Shown: positions 14,950 to 22,448 of the stretch, piece after piece
Layout: every line of letters starts with the position of its first letter
Numbering within the stretch: the stretch's first letter is position 1
From: Pseudomonadota bacterium
GTDB taxonomy: Bacteria; Pseudomonadota; Alphaproteobacteria; Caulobacterales; Caulobacteraceae
Assembly (NCBI GenBank): GCA_023428785.1
Contig: JAEYWU010000008.1
Location: forward strand, 1-31,236
Length of the DNA: 31,236 bases
Direction: 5' to 3'
Position numbers and translations under genes: made by a program
Notes under the pieces: model-generated
Seen by the model: only the letters and a program-made list of their open reading frames with translations
Database searches by the model: none
What the model was told of the DNA's origin: nothing

Positions 14950-15576
14950 ATGCATCGTCGCAACCTCATTGTCTCGGGCCTGGCCGCCGCCGGCGTCACC
15001 GCCTGCGCTACGCCGGCCCAGCAGCCGGCGGCCCCTGGCTACCCGACCGCTCCGGGCGCGGGCGCAGCTCCGACCGACACCCCGCCTCCAGCCTATACCC
15101 AGGAAGAACTGGTCGCAGCCGGCTCGAACTTCCTCGGCGTCGCTGCCGAGGCCCTCGGTGGCGCCATTGAGCGCATTTTCATCGAACAGGGCGGCGCTCC
15201 GACCGCCTACATCGCGGGTGAGGAAGGCGCCGGCGCGGTCGCGCTGGGCGCCCGCTACGGCCAGGGCCTGCTCTACATGAAGGACCGGCCCAATCCGCAG
15301 GAGGTCTACTGGCAGGGCATCTCGATCGGCTGGGACTTCGGCGGCAACGTCGCCCGCGTGTTCTCGCTGGTCTACAACCTGTATCACCCCGATATGATCT
15401 ATCGCCGCTACCCAGGCGTGGAAGGCTCGGCCTATCTGATCGGTGGCCTGGGCGTGAACTACCAGCAGGCGGACGGCATCATCCTGGCTCCGATCCGCGC
15501 GGGTGTCGGCCTGCGCCTGGGCGCCAATGTCGGCACCATGAGCTACTCGCCCCAGCGCAACATCCTGCCGTTCTAG
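14950..15576 (+). CDS. eipA: DUF1134 (EipA-like) envelope protein, predicted lipoprotein
   Basis: A 208-residue protein of the DUF1134 family. The Brucella member, EipA, is a periplasmic protein required for envelope-stress resistance. Here the N-terminus MHRRNLIVSGLAAAGVTAC has a lipobox (V16-T-A-C19), suggesting a lipid anchor, followed by a Pro/Ala-rich linker to about residue 55. The domain shows AYIAGEEGAGAVALGARYG, YWQGISIGWDFGGN and Gly-rich beta strands up to the C-terminus. ATG 14950 is chosen because it starts the signal sequence and has GGGAG 7 nt upstream. It is probably a single-gene unit. The 176-nt stretch before it holds no clear promoter. Confidence 0.85.
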   Translation: MHRRNLIVSGLAAAGVTACATPAQQPAAPGYPTAPGAGAAPTDTPPPAYTQEELVAAGSNFLGVAAEALGGAIERIFIEQGGAPTAYIAGEEGAGAVALGARYGQGLLYMKDRPNPQEVYWQGISIGWDFGGNVARVFSLVYNLYHPDMIYRRYPGVEGSAYLIGGLGVNYQQADGIILAPIRAGVGLRLGANVGTMSYSPQRNILPF

Positions 15577-15615
15577 AAATAGGCGCGGCGCCTCTGGCGG
15601 GCGCCGTCGCCACCG

Positions 15616-16629
15616 TTAGCGACGTGTAGGCGTCCGCATGGCCTGATCCGGGCCGACGCCCGCCACCGGCTCGCGTTCGGCGCCGGCGGTCTGGCCGGGC
15701 CGCATGAACTTCACCAGAACCCGCTGGCCGATCAGCAGCGGCGCGTCATCAGCGGAGACAACCACCTCGACCACACGCTCATCGGTCTGCTGGCCCGGCG
15801 TGTCCGACGAGAGTTGACGGGCTCCGAACATGGTCGCGCGGCGCAGCACTGACCCGACATAGACGCGAGACGGATCATTCTCGGGAGTGATCTCGACCTG
15901 CTGACCGATGGCGACGTTCGGCATGTCGCTCTCGACGATCTCGGCGCGCACGATGCGGGCCGTGTCCGGCTCCAGATCGAACATGTTCGAGACATTCAGG
16001 GTCGAGGCGCCGGCGCCCGGCTGGGCGTAACGACGCGCGATACGGCCCGCCATCGGCGCGCGGATGATGGTCAATTCGAGATTGTACTCCGCCTCACGAA
16101 GGCGCGCCTCGACCGTGGAAACCGTGGCCTGCTGGCTCATGATCGCCGCTTCCGCAGCGGCTACGGCGTCCCGCGCCTGGTCCAGGCGCTGGGCGGCGAC
16201 AAAGTTGGACGACGCCAGGTCCTGCATGCGCTGCAACTCTCGTCGGGCGGCGTTCAGGTCGACCTGAAGGCGCGCGAGTTGAGAACGCGCCTGGGCCACC
16301 TCAGCGCGGGAGCGATCCACGGCCAGGCGGGGCTCATCGTCCTCCTGGCGAGCCAGGATCTGGCCGGCGACCACGCGGTCACCTTCCTGGACATAGACTT
16401 CGCGCACCACGCCGCCGCGGCGGGCCGCGACCTGGATAATCCCACCCTCGACGTCGGCCCGGCCATTGGCGATGGCGGCGTAGGGGCTTTCGACCTCTTC
16501 GGACGCAGCGGCCTCGATCTGCGCCTGACGCGCCGCGCCAGCCTGCATCATCATCCAGCCGCCGACGATCAGCACGAGCAGAAGAACCGTGACGATCCAG
16601 AACCAGGGGCGCTTGAGGAAACGAAACAT
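15616..16629 (-). CDS. HlyD-type periplasmic adaptor of an ABC exporter
   Basis: A 337-residue membrane-fusion protein. A single N-terminal helix (WFWIVTVLLLVLIVGGWMMM) anchors it in the inner membrane. Then come a lipoyl half-motif (GGVVREVYVQEGDRVVAGQIL), a long coiled-coil hairpin (about 100-185, many Arg/Ala/Gln heptads), the second lipoyl half (IIRAPMAGRIARRYAQPGAG) and a beta-barrel domain. It is third in a leftward operon after a permease and an ATPase, 17 nt downstream of the ATPase. The set resembles DevBCA or MacAB-type exporters. No TolC-like outer membrane gene is nearby. Confidence 0.9.
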   Translation of the reverse strand: MFRFLKRPWFWIVTVLLLVLIVGGWMMMQAGAARQAQIEAAASEEVESPYAAIANGRADVEGGIIQVAARRGGVVREVYVQEGDRVVAGQILARQEDDEPRLAVDRSRAEVAQARSQLARLQVDLNAARRELQRMQDLASSNFVAAQRLDQARDAVAAAEAAIMSQQATVSTVEARLREAEYNLELTIIRAPMAGRIARRYAQPGAGASTLNVSNMFDLEPDTARIVRAEIVESDMPNVAIGQQVEITPENDPSRVYVGSVLRRATMFGARQLSSDTPGQQTDERVVEVVVSADDAPLLIGQRVLVKFMRPGQTAGAEREPVAGVGPDQAMRTPTRR

Positions 16630-16646
16630 GGGTCAGTCCTGGTCGG

Positions 16647-17396
16647 TCAGTGCGCCAGCGGCGCAGGGTTGGGATCGGGCGACCGCTTCTCGTCCGAGAG
16701 AATGCGGCCATCTTCCATCTTGATCACCCGGTCGGCGTAAGCCTCCAGGCGCGGGTCATGGGTCACGCAGATGACTGCCGCGCCGTGCTCGGTCGCGGCC
16801 CGGCGTAGCAGGCGGATGACCACCTGCCCATTCTCGCCGTCCAGCGCCGAGGTGGGTTCGTCGGCGAACAGGATCTGCGGATTCTTGGCGAGGGCGCGCG
16901 CGATCGCCACGCGCTGCTTTTCACCGCCCGATAGTTCGCTGGGCCGCTGGTTCATCCGGTGACCCAAGCCGACCTCCTCGAGGGCGGTCCGCGCCCGTCG
17001 GGTTTGCTCGGCCGGCTCGAGCCCTTGGTACTTGAGCACGATCTTGACCTGCTGAAGCGCTGTCAGGGCGGGAAACAGGTTGAATCCCTGGAAGATGAAG
17101 CCGCAGTGATCCAGCCGGAAGCGGTCGATCCGGCCCGAAGACTTTTTCCAGAGGTCATCGACATCCAGGATGTCCACCCGGCCCTCGTCCGGCTTGAGCA
17201 GACCCGACAGGGCCGCGATCAGGGTCGACTTGCCCGAGCCCGACGGCCCCATGACCATCGTCAGGTCACCATGGGTGGCGTCAAAATTCATGTCCTTGAG
17301 CACCTCGATGTAGGTGCGGCCGGTCTTGAACCGCTTGACCAGGCCCGTAGCCTCGATCGCGGGCGTGCCGTGTTTGCCGGAAGCGTTCGTACTCAT
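16647..17396 (-). CDS. ABC transporter ATPase (DevA/LolD/MacB type)
   Basis: A 249-residue ATPase that powers the adjacent permease. The nucleotide-binding motifs are complete: Walker A MGPSGSGKST (about 49-58), Q-loop IFQGFNLFPAL (Q103), signature LSGGEKQRVAIARAL (from 155), Walker B ILFADEPTSALD (175-186) and switch histidine VTHD (H213). This is the pattern of MacB/LolD-like mechanotransmission exporters. Its start overlaps the permease stop (17393-17396, ATGA), so the two are translationally coupled. Confidence 0.94.
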   Translation of the reverse strand: MSTNASGKHGTPAIEATGLVKRFKTGRTYIEVLKDMNFDATHGDLTMVMGPSGSGKSTLIAALSGLLKPDEGRVDILDVDDLWKKSSGRIDRFRLDHCGFIFQGFNLFPALTALQQVKIVLKYQGLEPAEQTRRARTALEEVGLGHRMNQRPSELSGGEKQRVAIARALAKNPQILFADEPTSALDGENGQVVIRLLRRAATEHGAAVICVTHDPRLEAYADRVIKMEDGRILSDEKRSPDPNPAPLAH

Positions 17397-18559
17397 CTCA
17401 GGAGATCCGCCGGCTGGCTCTGCTTGAGCATGCCCAGCGACAGGAAGCCGGACAGCAGGGCGATGATCAGCAGGAGCGTCGACACGCTCGCCAGCATCCA
17501 GATCGGGAAGGCCAGCGGCAGGCCGAACAGCCCGGCCAGCAGGCTGATCAGCCAGGTCAGGAGGAAGGCCGCAGCGATGCCCACGACACCGACCCAGAAA
17601 CTGAGCTCGACGATGATCCGTCGCAGCGATCCCATCCCCACGCCCAAGGCCCGCAGAGACGCAAACTCCTTGATGTTGGCGAGGATCGCTCCGCGCAGGG
17701 TCTGCCAGGTGATGGCGATGCCGATGAGCGTGCCGAGAAAGACCGAGAATCCGAGCATGACGACCACGATGCCCTCTTCGAACATCGAGGCTTCACCGGC
17801 TGCCGACAGATCGCGGCGCGTCCAGGCGCGGTACTGGCCGTTGGCAGAGGCGTTCAACTGGGCCACCACGAATTCGGCGCGCGAGGGATCGCGAATCTGG
17901 ACCATCAGCGGCCCCACGCGCGATCCGGTGTAGGCCTCGCCGAACCGGCGCAGGGTGTCGCGCGACATGACGATGCTGGGCTGCATCATATTGGCGTAAC
18001 CGCGGGTTACGCCGGCTACCCGGACGGTATGGCCGTTGTAGATCGCCTGATCGCCCAGTTGGACGCCGAGCGTCGTCAGGGCCGTCTCGTCGACCACGAT
18101 CGCGTCGGGCTGTCGCAGGGCCTCGACCAGTTCGTCTGAATAGTCGACCGGAATGGTCGGATTGCCGGGCTCGGTGACGATCGAGGTGACCATGACCGAC
18201 TGGGAGCGCTGGCCGGGTGTCGGCGCTGCGCCCGGTTGCCGGGACCGCGCTTGCTCCATGGATTCCAGCCGACCGAACGACAGGTCGACATAGTCGATCG
18301 CCGTCACCTCCGGATGGCGGTAGATGGTCGGGATCAGGCGTCGCGGCACGCCGGACGGACCGCCGAAAAGTCGCGTCGCCCCCGGCGAGAGCACCATGAT
18401 GTCCGCGCCCGACCGGTCGATCGCCGCGCTGAACGACTTGCTCATGCCCACGAACATGCCTGCGAAGGCCAGGACGAGCAGTCCCGAAAAGGCAAGCGCG
18501 ACCACTGCGGCCATATAGCGTCGCCATTCGTATATAAGTGTAGACAGCGCGAGTGACAT
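17393..18559 (-). CDS. ABC transporter permease (DevC/FtsX-like)
   Basis: A 388-residue permease with the FtsX/MacB layout. One N-terminal helix (AAVVALAFSGLLVLAFAGMFVGM) is followed by a periplasmic domain of about 200 residues and three C-terminal helices (EEGIVVVMLGFSVFLGTLIG, then helices after RIIVELSFWVGVVGIAAAFL and LASVSTLLLIIALLSG). The cytoplasmic loop before the second-last helix has FASLRALGVGMGSLRRI, typical of the superfamily. With its ATPase and adaptor it forms an export complex of unknown substrate. ATG 18559 is chosen because it starts MSLALSTLIYEWRR just before the first helix. Confidence 0.9.
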   Translation of the reverse strand: MSLALSTLIYEWRRYMAAVVALAFSGLLVLAFAGMFVGMSKSFSAAIDRSGADIMVLSPGATRLFGGPSGVPRRLIPTIYRHPEVTAIDYVDLSFGRLESMEQARSRQPGAAPTPGQRSQSVMVTSIVTEPGNPTIPVDYSDELVEALRQPDAIVVDETALTTLGVQLGDQAIYNGHTVRVAGVTRGYANMMQPSIVMSRDTLRRFGEAYTGSRVGPLMVQIRDPSRAEFVVAQLNASANGQYRAWTRRDLSAAGEASMFEEGIVVVMLGFSVFLGTLIGIAITWQTLRGAILANIKEFASLRALGVGMGSLRRIIVELSFWVGVVGIAAAFLLTWLISLLAGLFGLPLAFPIWMLASVSTLLLIIALLSGFLSLGMLKQSQPADLLR

Positions 18560-18641
18560 CGGCGCGGAACAGGCTCCCCTCTGCATTCCTACTTGGGGCG
18601 CCACTCCGCGTGGTTCCAAGTTAAATCGCCGTTAGGCCACA

Positions 18642-18647
18642 GATAAT
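18642..18647 (+). promoter_or_regulatory. Possible -10 box for the DUF1295 gene
   Basis: GATAAT matches the -10 consensus at five of six positions, 23 nt before ATG 18671. No good -35 is present at 16-18 bp upstream; TTAAAT at 18621 is 15 bp away. It lies in the divergent gap between this gene and the ABC exporter operon. Confidence 0.25.
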
Positions 18648-18670
18648 CCCTCGAGAAATTGGGCTTCTCC

Positions 18671-19459
18671 ATGTCCGCTTTTGAACTTTTGGCTCTCAAC
18701 AGCCTGATCATCCTCCTGGTCATGATCGGCCTGTGGCTCGTGGCGCTTCGCTTGCGCGACGTCAGTTTCATCGACGCCTTCTGGGCCCTCAACATGGGCT
18801 TAGTTGCGGCCGTCGACTTCTTCGTCGCTGACGGTGATCCCACCCGCAAGGCCCTGCTGGCCGGATTGTGCGTCGCCTGGGCGTTGCGCCTCGGCGGGCA
18901 CCTGTTTGGGCGCTGGCGTCGGCACGGAGCCGACAAACGCTACGAGAACCTGCTGGCGCGTCTGACCGGCCGGGGCCTCTCCTGGCCGGTCGCGACCCTT
19001 GTATTCGTCTTCCTGCTCCAAGGCGTCCTGCTGCTGCTCGTCTGTCTGCCGGTCCAGATCGGCCAGGCCTACGCCCAGCCGGCCGTTGGCTGGCTGGCCT
19101 GGACGGGTGCGGCCCTGGCGGCGTTCGGTCTGGCTTTCGAGGCGGTCGGGGACCACCAGCTTGAGCGCTTCAAGGCTCATCCCGCGAACAAGGGGCAGGT
19201 CATGGACAAGGGTCTGTGGCGCTACACGCGGCATCCGAACTACTTCGGCGACGCCTGCGTGTGGTGGGGTCTGGGGCTGATCGCCTGTGAGGTCCCGTTG
19301 GGCTGGGTCGCGCTGGTCGGACCGGCCTTCCTGACCTTCACCCTTCTCAAATGGTCGGGAGCGCCCACGACCGAGGGCTCGATGAAGACGACCCGGCCCG
19401 GCTATGCGGACTACATCCGCCGGACCAGCCCCTTCATTCCCTGGCCCCCCAAGGCCTAG
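18671..19459 (+). CDS. DUF1295 family membrane protein (steroid reductase/ICMT-like)
   Basis: A 262-residue multi-helix membrane protein of the DUF1295 family, related to steroid 5-alpha-reductase C-terminal and isoprenylcysteine methyltransferase-like enzymes. The hallmark is GLWRYTRHPNYFGD (181-194), followed by WWGLGLIACEV and, near the end, TRPGYADYIRRTSPFIPWPP. This suggests a lipid-modifying reductase or methyltransferase using a nucleotide cofactor; the substrate is unknown. ATG 18671 is preferred over TTG 18659. Its stop shares CTAG (19456-19459) with the facing alcohol dehydrogenase. Confidence 0.88.
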   Translation: MSAFELLALNSLIILLVMIGLWLVALRLRDVSFIDAFWALNMGLVAAVDFFVADGDPTRKALLAGLCVAWALRLGGHLFGRWRRHGADKRYENLLARLTGRGLSWPVATLVFVFLLQGVLLLLVCLPVQIGQAYAQPAVGWLAWTGAALAAFGLAFEAVGDHQLERFKAHPANKGQVMDKGLWRYTRHPNYFGDACVWWGLGLIACEVPLGWVALVGPAFLTFTLLKWSGAPTTEGSMKTTRPGYADYIRRTSPFIPWPPKA

Positions 19460-20604
19460 AGGACAGCGGCGTAGATCGCTCGGGCGTCTTCCAGCGCCAC
19501 GTCGCGGGGATTGTTGACCAGGAGGCGAGTGACCTTCATCGCATCGATCGCCAGACGGTCGAGGTCGCCTTGGGTCACGCCGACTTCCGACAGACGCTGT
19601 TCCATCGGCATCTGGGCGACCAGCGTCCCGATCGCCGAGACGAAGCCTTCGCCAGTATGGCTGCGTTCGGTCAGATCATCGGGCATGAGCATGGCCAGCT
19701 CGCCATAGAGCCCGTTCGCCTGCGACAGATTGAAGGCGGCGACTTCAGAGAAAACCAGGGCGTTCGAAAGGCCGTGCGGTACGTGGAACAGGCCGCCCAG
19801 CGGATAGGCCAGGGCATGAACCGCCGCGACGGGCGCATTGGCGAAGGCCATGCCGGCCAGGAGCGAGCCTTGCAGCATGGCTCGCCTTGCCTCCAGGTCC
19901 GAGCCGTCTTCCACCACCCTGCGAATATTGCCCGACAGCATGGTCAGGGCCCGCACCGCCAGGGCGTCGGACATCGGGTTCTTCTTGTGCCGGGTGGTGT
20001 AGGCCTCGACCGCGTGAACCATGGCGTCCACGCCCGTCATGGCCGTCGCCCGGGCCGGCAGGCCCAGCGTCAGGGTCGCGTCCAGAACCGCCAGGTCCGG
20101 ATAGAGGAGGTCCGAGACCACGCCCTTCTTCTGATCGTCCGGCGTCGTCAGAATGGAGATCGGCGTGACCTCCGACCCGGTTCCGGCGGTGGTGGGAACC
20201 TGCACCAGCATCAGGCGCGGCCCTCGGGCGAGGTTCAGGCCGTAGATGTCCTCGATCCGCTGGTCGGTCGCCGCCAGCAGCGCCACCAGCTTGGCGGTGT
20301 CTATGGCGCTTCCGCCGCCCAGACCGATCACACAGTCGACGCCCACACGGCGCGCGTCGGCCGCCGCCGACAGGACCGAGGCTTCCGGAGGGTCTGGCTG
20401 AACCTCAGCAAAAAGGGTGTAGCCGATCCCTGCCCTTGCGAAGCTCCCAAGCGCCTCGTCGATCAGACCGCTGCTGGCCAGAAAGCCGTCGGTGACGACG
20501 AAGGCGTGGCGCCCCCCCAGATCGTGGACAAGCTGTCCGAGCCGGCCGGCCGCGCCGTCTTCGACGATCAGGCGCGGCGTAGTTGAAAAGGTGAATGCGC
20601 TCAT
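19456..20604 (-). CDS. Iron-containing alcohol dehydrogenase
   Basis: A 382-residue group III (FucO-like) dehydrogenase, which interconverts alcohols and aldehydes with NAD(P)H. The nucleotide loop GGGSAIDTAK (96-105) and PTTAGTGSEVT (137-147) are present. All four metal ligands are in place: D193 and H197 in TGVDAMVHAVEAY, H263 in AVHALAYP, and H277 in FHVPHGLSNAL. The substrate cannot be told. It is a single gene, divergent from the type I secretion genes, and it ends on the same CTAG as the DUF1295 gene. Confidence 0.94.
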   Translation of the reverse strand: MSAFTFSTTPRLIVEDGAAGRLGQLVHDLGGRHAFVVTDGFLASSGLIDEALGSFARAGIGYTLFAEVQPDPPEASVLSAAADARRVGVDCVIGLGGGSAIDTAKLVALLAATDQRIEDIYGLNLARGPRLMLVQVPTTAGTGSEVTPISILTTPDDQKKGVVSDLLYPDLAVLDATLTLGLPARATAMTGVDAMVHAVEAYTTRHKKNPMSDALAVRALTMLSGNIRRVVEDGSDLEARRAMLQGSLLAGMAFANAPVAAVHALAYPLGGLFHVPHGLSNALVFSEVAAFNLSQANGLYGELAMLMPDDLTERSHTGEGFVSAIGTLVAQMPMEQRLSEVGVTQGDLDRLAIDAMKVTRLLVNNPRDVALEDARAIYAAVL

Positions 20605-20661
20605 CGATCCCGGTTCGCTGGCGTTAAGACTTCAAGAGTCGCGGAGAACGGCCTTACGCCC

Positions 20662-20667
20662 TATACT
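20662..20667 (+). promoter_or_regulatory. Possible -10 box for the type I secretion operon
   Basis: TATACT, in the context CCTATACTAGC, matches the -10 consensus at five of six positions. Transcription would start at about 20674, almost on an in-frame TTG (20675) and 25 nt before the preferred GTG 20699. No clear -35 is visible at 17 bp. Confidence 0.4.
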
Positions 20668-20698
20668 AGCGGTCTTGTCTGAAGGTGACGACCGGTCC

Positions 20699-22447
20699 GT
20701 GCTGCAAGCGCTGTTCCCGACAAAGCCCGGAACGGAACCCCTCGCACAGGCCATGCGGGCCTGTCGCGGTCACCTGCTGTTCGCCTTCGGCTTTTCGGCT
20801 CTGGTCAACATCCTCTACCTCGCGCCGACTCTTTACATGATGCAGGTCTACGACCGCGTCGTGCCCACCGGCGGTATCCTGACCCTCCTGTTCGTCACGG
20901 TGGTGGTTGTCTTCGCCCTCGCCACCCTGGCCGCCCTCGACCATATCCGAGCGCGGATCCTGATCCGTGCCGGCCTGCGCCTCGACCGGCTCCTGGCCGG
21001 GACCGTTCTGAACCGCGTCATCAGCTCCAGGGATTCCGGCGCCAAGGTCTCGCAGGCCATGCGGGACTTCGACACCTTCCGCACCGGCCTGAGCGGTCAG
21101 GGCGCCCTGGCGCTCTGCGATATCCCCTGGACGCCGGTCTATCTGCTGTTCTGCTTCATGCTGCACTGGACGCTGGGCATGCTGACCCTCATCGGCGGCG
21201 CGGTCCTCTTCATCCTGGCGGTGCTGAACGAGCGCTCGTCCAAGCCACGTATCGAGGCCTCGGCCAAGGCCTCGGCCAAGGCCTATGCGGCGCAGGAAAC
21301 GGTCCAGTCTCAGTCTGAAGTCGTTCGCGCGCTTGGCATGCGGCAGGCTCTCATCACGCGCCAGCTCAAGGAGCGCGGTGAGGCGGTCGCGGCCCAGTCC
21401 GACGCGCACTTCGTCGGCGGCGCCTATTCCGGCACGATCAAATTCCTACGCTTGATCCTTCAGTCCCTGGCGCTCGGCGCCGGCGCCTGGCTGGCGGTCG
21501 AGGGACAGATTTCGGCCGGCGCCATCATCGCCGCGTCGGTCCTGCTCAGCCGCGCGGTCCAGCCGATCGAACTCGTCGTCGGCGCCTGGAACGGCATCGT
21601 CCAGGCGCGAACGGCCTGGGCCAATCTGACCGAGCTGTTCGCCGCGACCGCCGATCAGGACCGGCCCCGCACGCTCCTGCCCAGACCGACCGGCCTGCTC
21701 ACCCTCGACGGCGTGGGCGTGCGCGCGCCAGGGCGCGAGAATCCGGTGCTACGCCATGTCGCCTTCTCGCTTCAGCCGGGCGAGAGCCTGGGGGTCGTCG
21801 GCCCGTCGGGCGCGGGCAAGACCACCCTGGCCCGGATCATCGCCGGAGCCATGGAGCCCGATGTCGGCAAGGTCCGGCTCGACCAGGCTGACTACGGCGT
21901 CTGGGACCCCGAGAGGCTGGCCCGCCACGTGGGGTATCTGCCGCAGGACTCGATTCTCTTCGCGGGTACGATCAAGGAAAACATCTCCCGCTTCGAAGGG
22001 TCACTCGAGAGCCCGGCCGACGACATCGATGGCCGTGCTGTGGCGGCGGCCCAGGCCGCTGGCTGCCACGAGCTGATCCTCAAACTGCCGCAGGGCTATG
22101 ACACGGTGCTGGGCCCCGGCGGTCGCGGCCTGTCGGCCGGCCAGTCCCAGCGCGTCGCCCTGGCCCGCGCTCTTTATGGCGACCCCTGCCTACTGGTTCT
22201 GGACGAGCCGAACTCGCACCTCGACGCCGACGGCGAACAGGCCCTGGCCAAGGCCCTGTCAGGCCTGAAGGCGCGCGGAGCGACCGTGGTCATGATCGCC
22301 CATCGCACGGGCGTGTTGCAGACTGTCGACAAGCTTCTAGTCCTGCGCGACGGCGCGATCGAAGGGCTGGGGCCGCGCGACGAGATCGCCACGCGTCTTC
22401 AGGCGGGACGCCAACCGGCTCCGCGCGTTGTCTCGAGCGTGAACTGA
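20699..22447 (+). CDS. Type I secretion system permease/ATPase (PrtD family)
   Basis: A 582-residue fused ABC exporter of the PrtD/HlyB-without-peptidase kind, which drives unfolded proteins straight through both membranes. The N-terminus PLAQAMRACRGHLLFAFGFS leads into six helices, with APTLYMMQVYDRVVPTGG typical of PrtD. The ATPase has Walker A GPSGAGKT (368-375), Q416 in YLPQDS, signature LSAGQ (478-482), Walker B LLVLDEP (498-504) and the H-loop IAHR. GTG 20699 gives the family N-terminus, with GAAGG 13 nt upstream; TTG 20675 is an alternative. The frame back to 20492 is antisense to the dehydrogenase and is rejected. Confidence 0.93.
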   Translation: MLQALFPTKPGTEPLAQAMRACRGHLLFAFGFSALVNILYLAPTLYMMQVYDRVVPTGGILTLLFVTVVVVFALATLAALDHIRARILIRAGLRLDRLLAGTVLNRVISSRDSGAKVSQAMRDFDTFRTGLSGQGALALCDIPWTPVYLLFCFMLHWTLGMLTLIGGAVLFILAVLNERSSKPRIEASAKASAKAYAAQETVQSQSEVVRALGMRQALITRQLKERGEAVAAQSDAHFVGGAYSGTIKFLRLILQSLALGAGAWLAVEGQISAGAIIAASVLLSRAVQPIELVVGAWNGIVQARTAWANLTELFAATADQDRPRTLLPRPTGLLTLDGVGVRAPGRENPVLRHVAFSLQPGESLGVVGPSGAGKTTLARIIAGAMEPDVGKVRLDQADYGVWDPERLARHVGYLPQDSILFAGTIKENISRFEGSLESPADDIDGRAVAAAQAAGCHELILKLPQGYDTVLGPGGRGLSAGQSQRVALARALYGDPCLLVLDEPNSHLDADGEQALAKALSGLKARGATVVMIAHRTGVLQTVDKLLVLRDGAIEGLGPRDEIATRLQAGRQPAPRVVSSVN

Positions 22448-22448
22448 G

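Noticed and set aside
15577..15615. Terminator between the DUF1134 gene and the adaptor gene
   Set aside because: GGCGCC repeats can pair, but no T-run follows on either strand.
20492..20698. N-terminal extension of the type I secretion ATPase
   Set aside because: It is antisense to the start of the alcohol dehydrogenase gene and does not resemble PrtD proteins.
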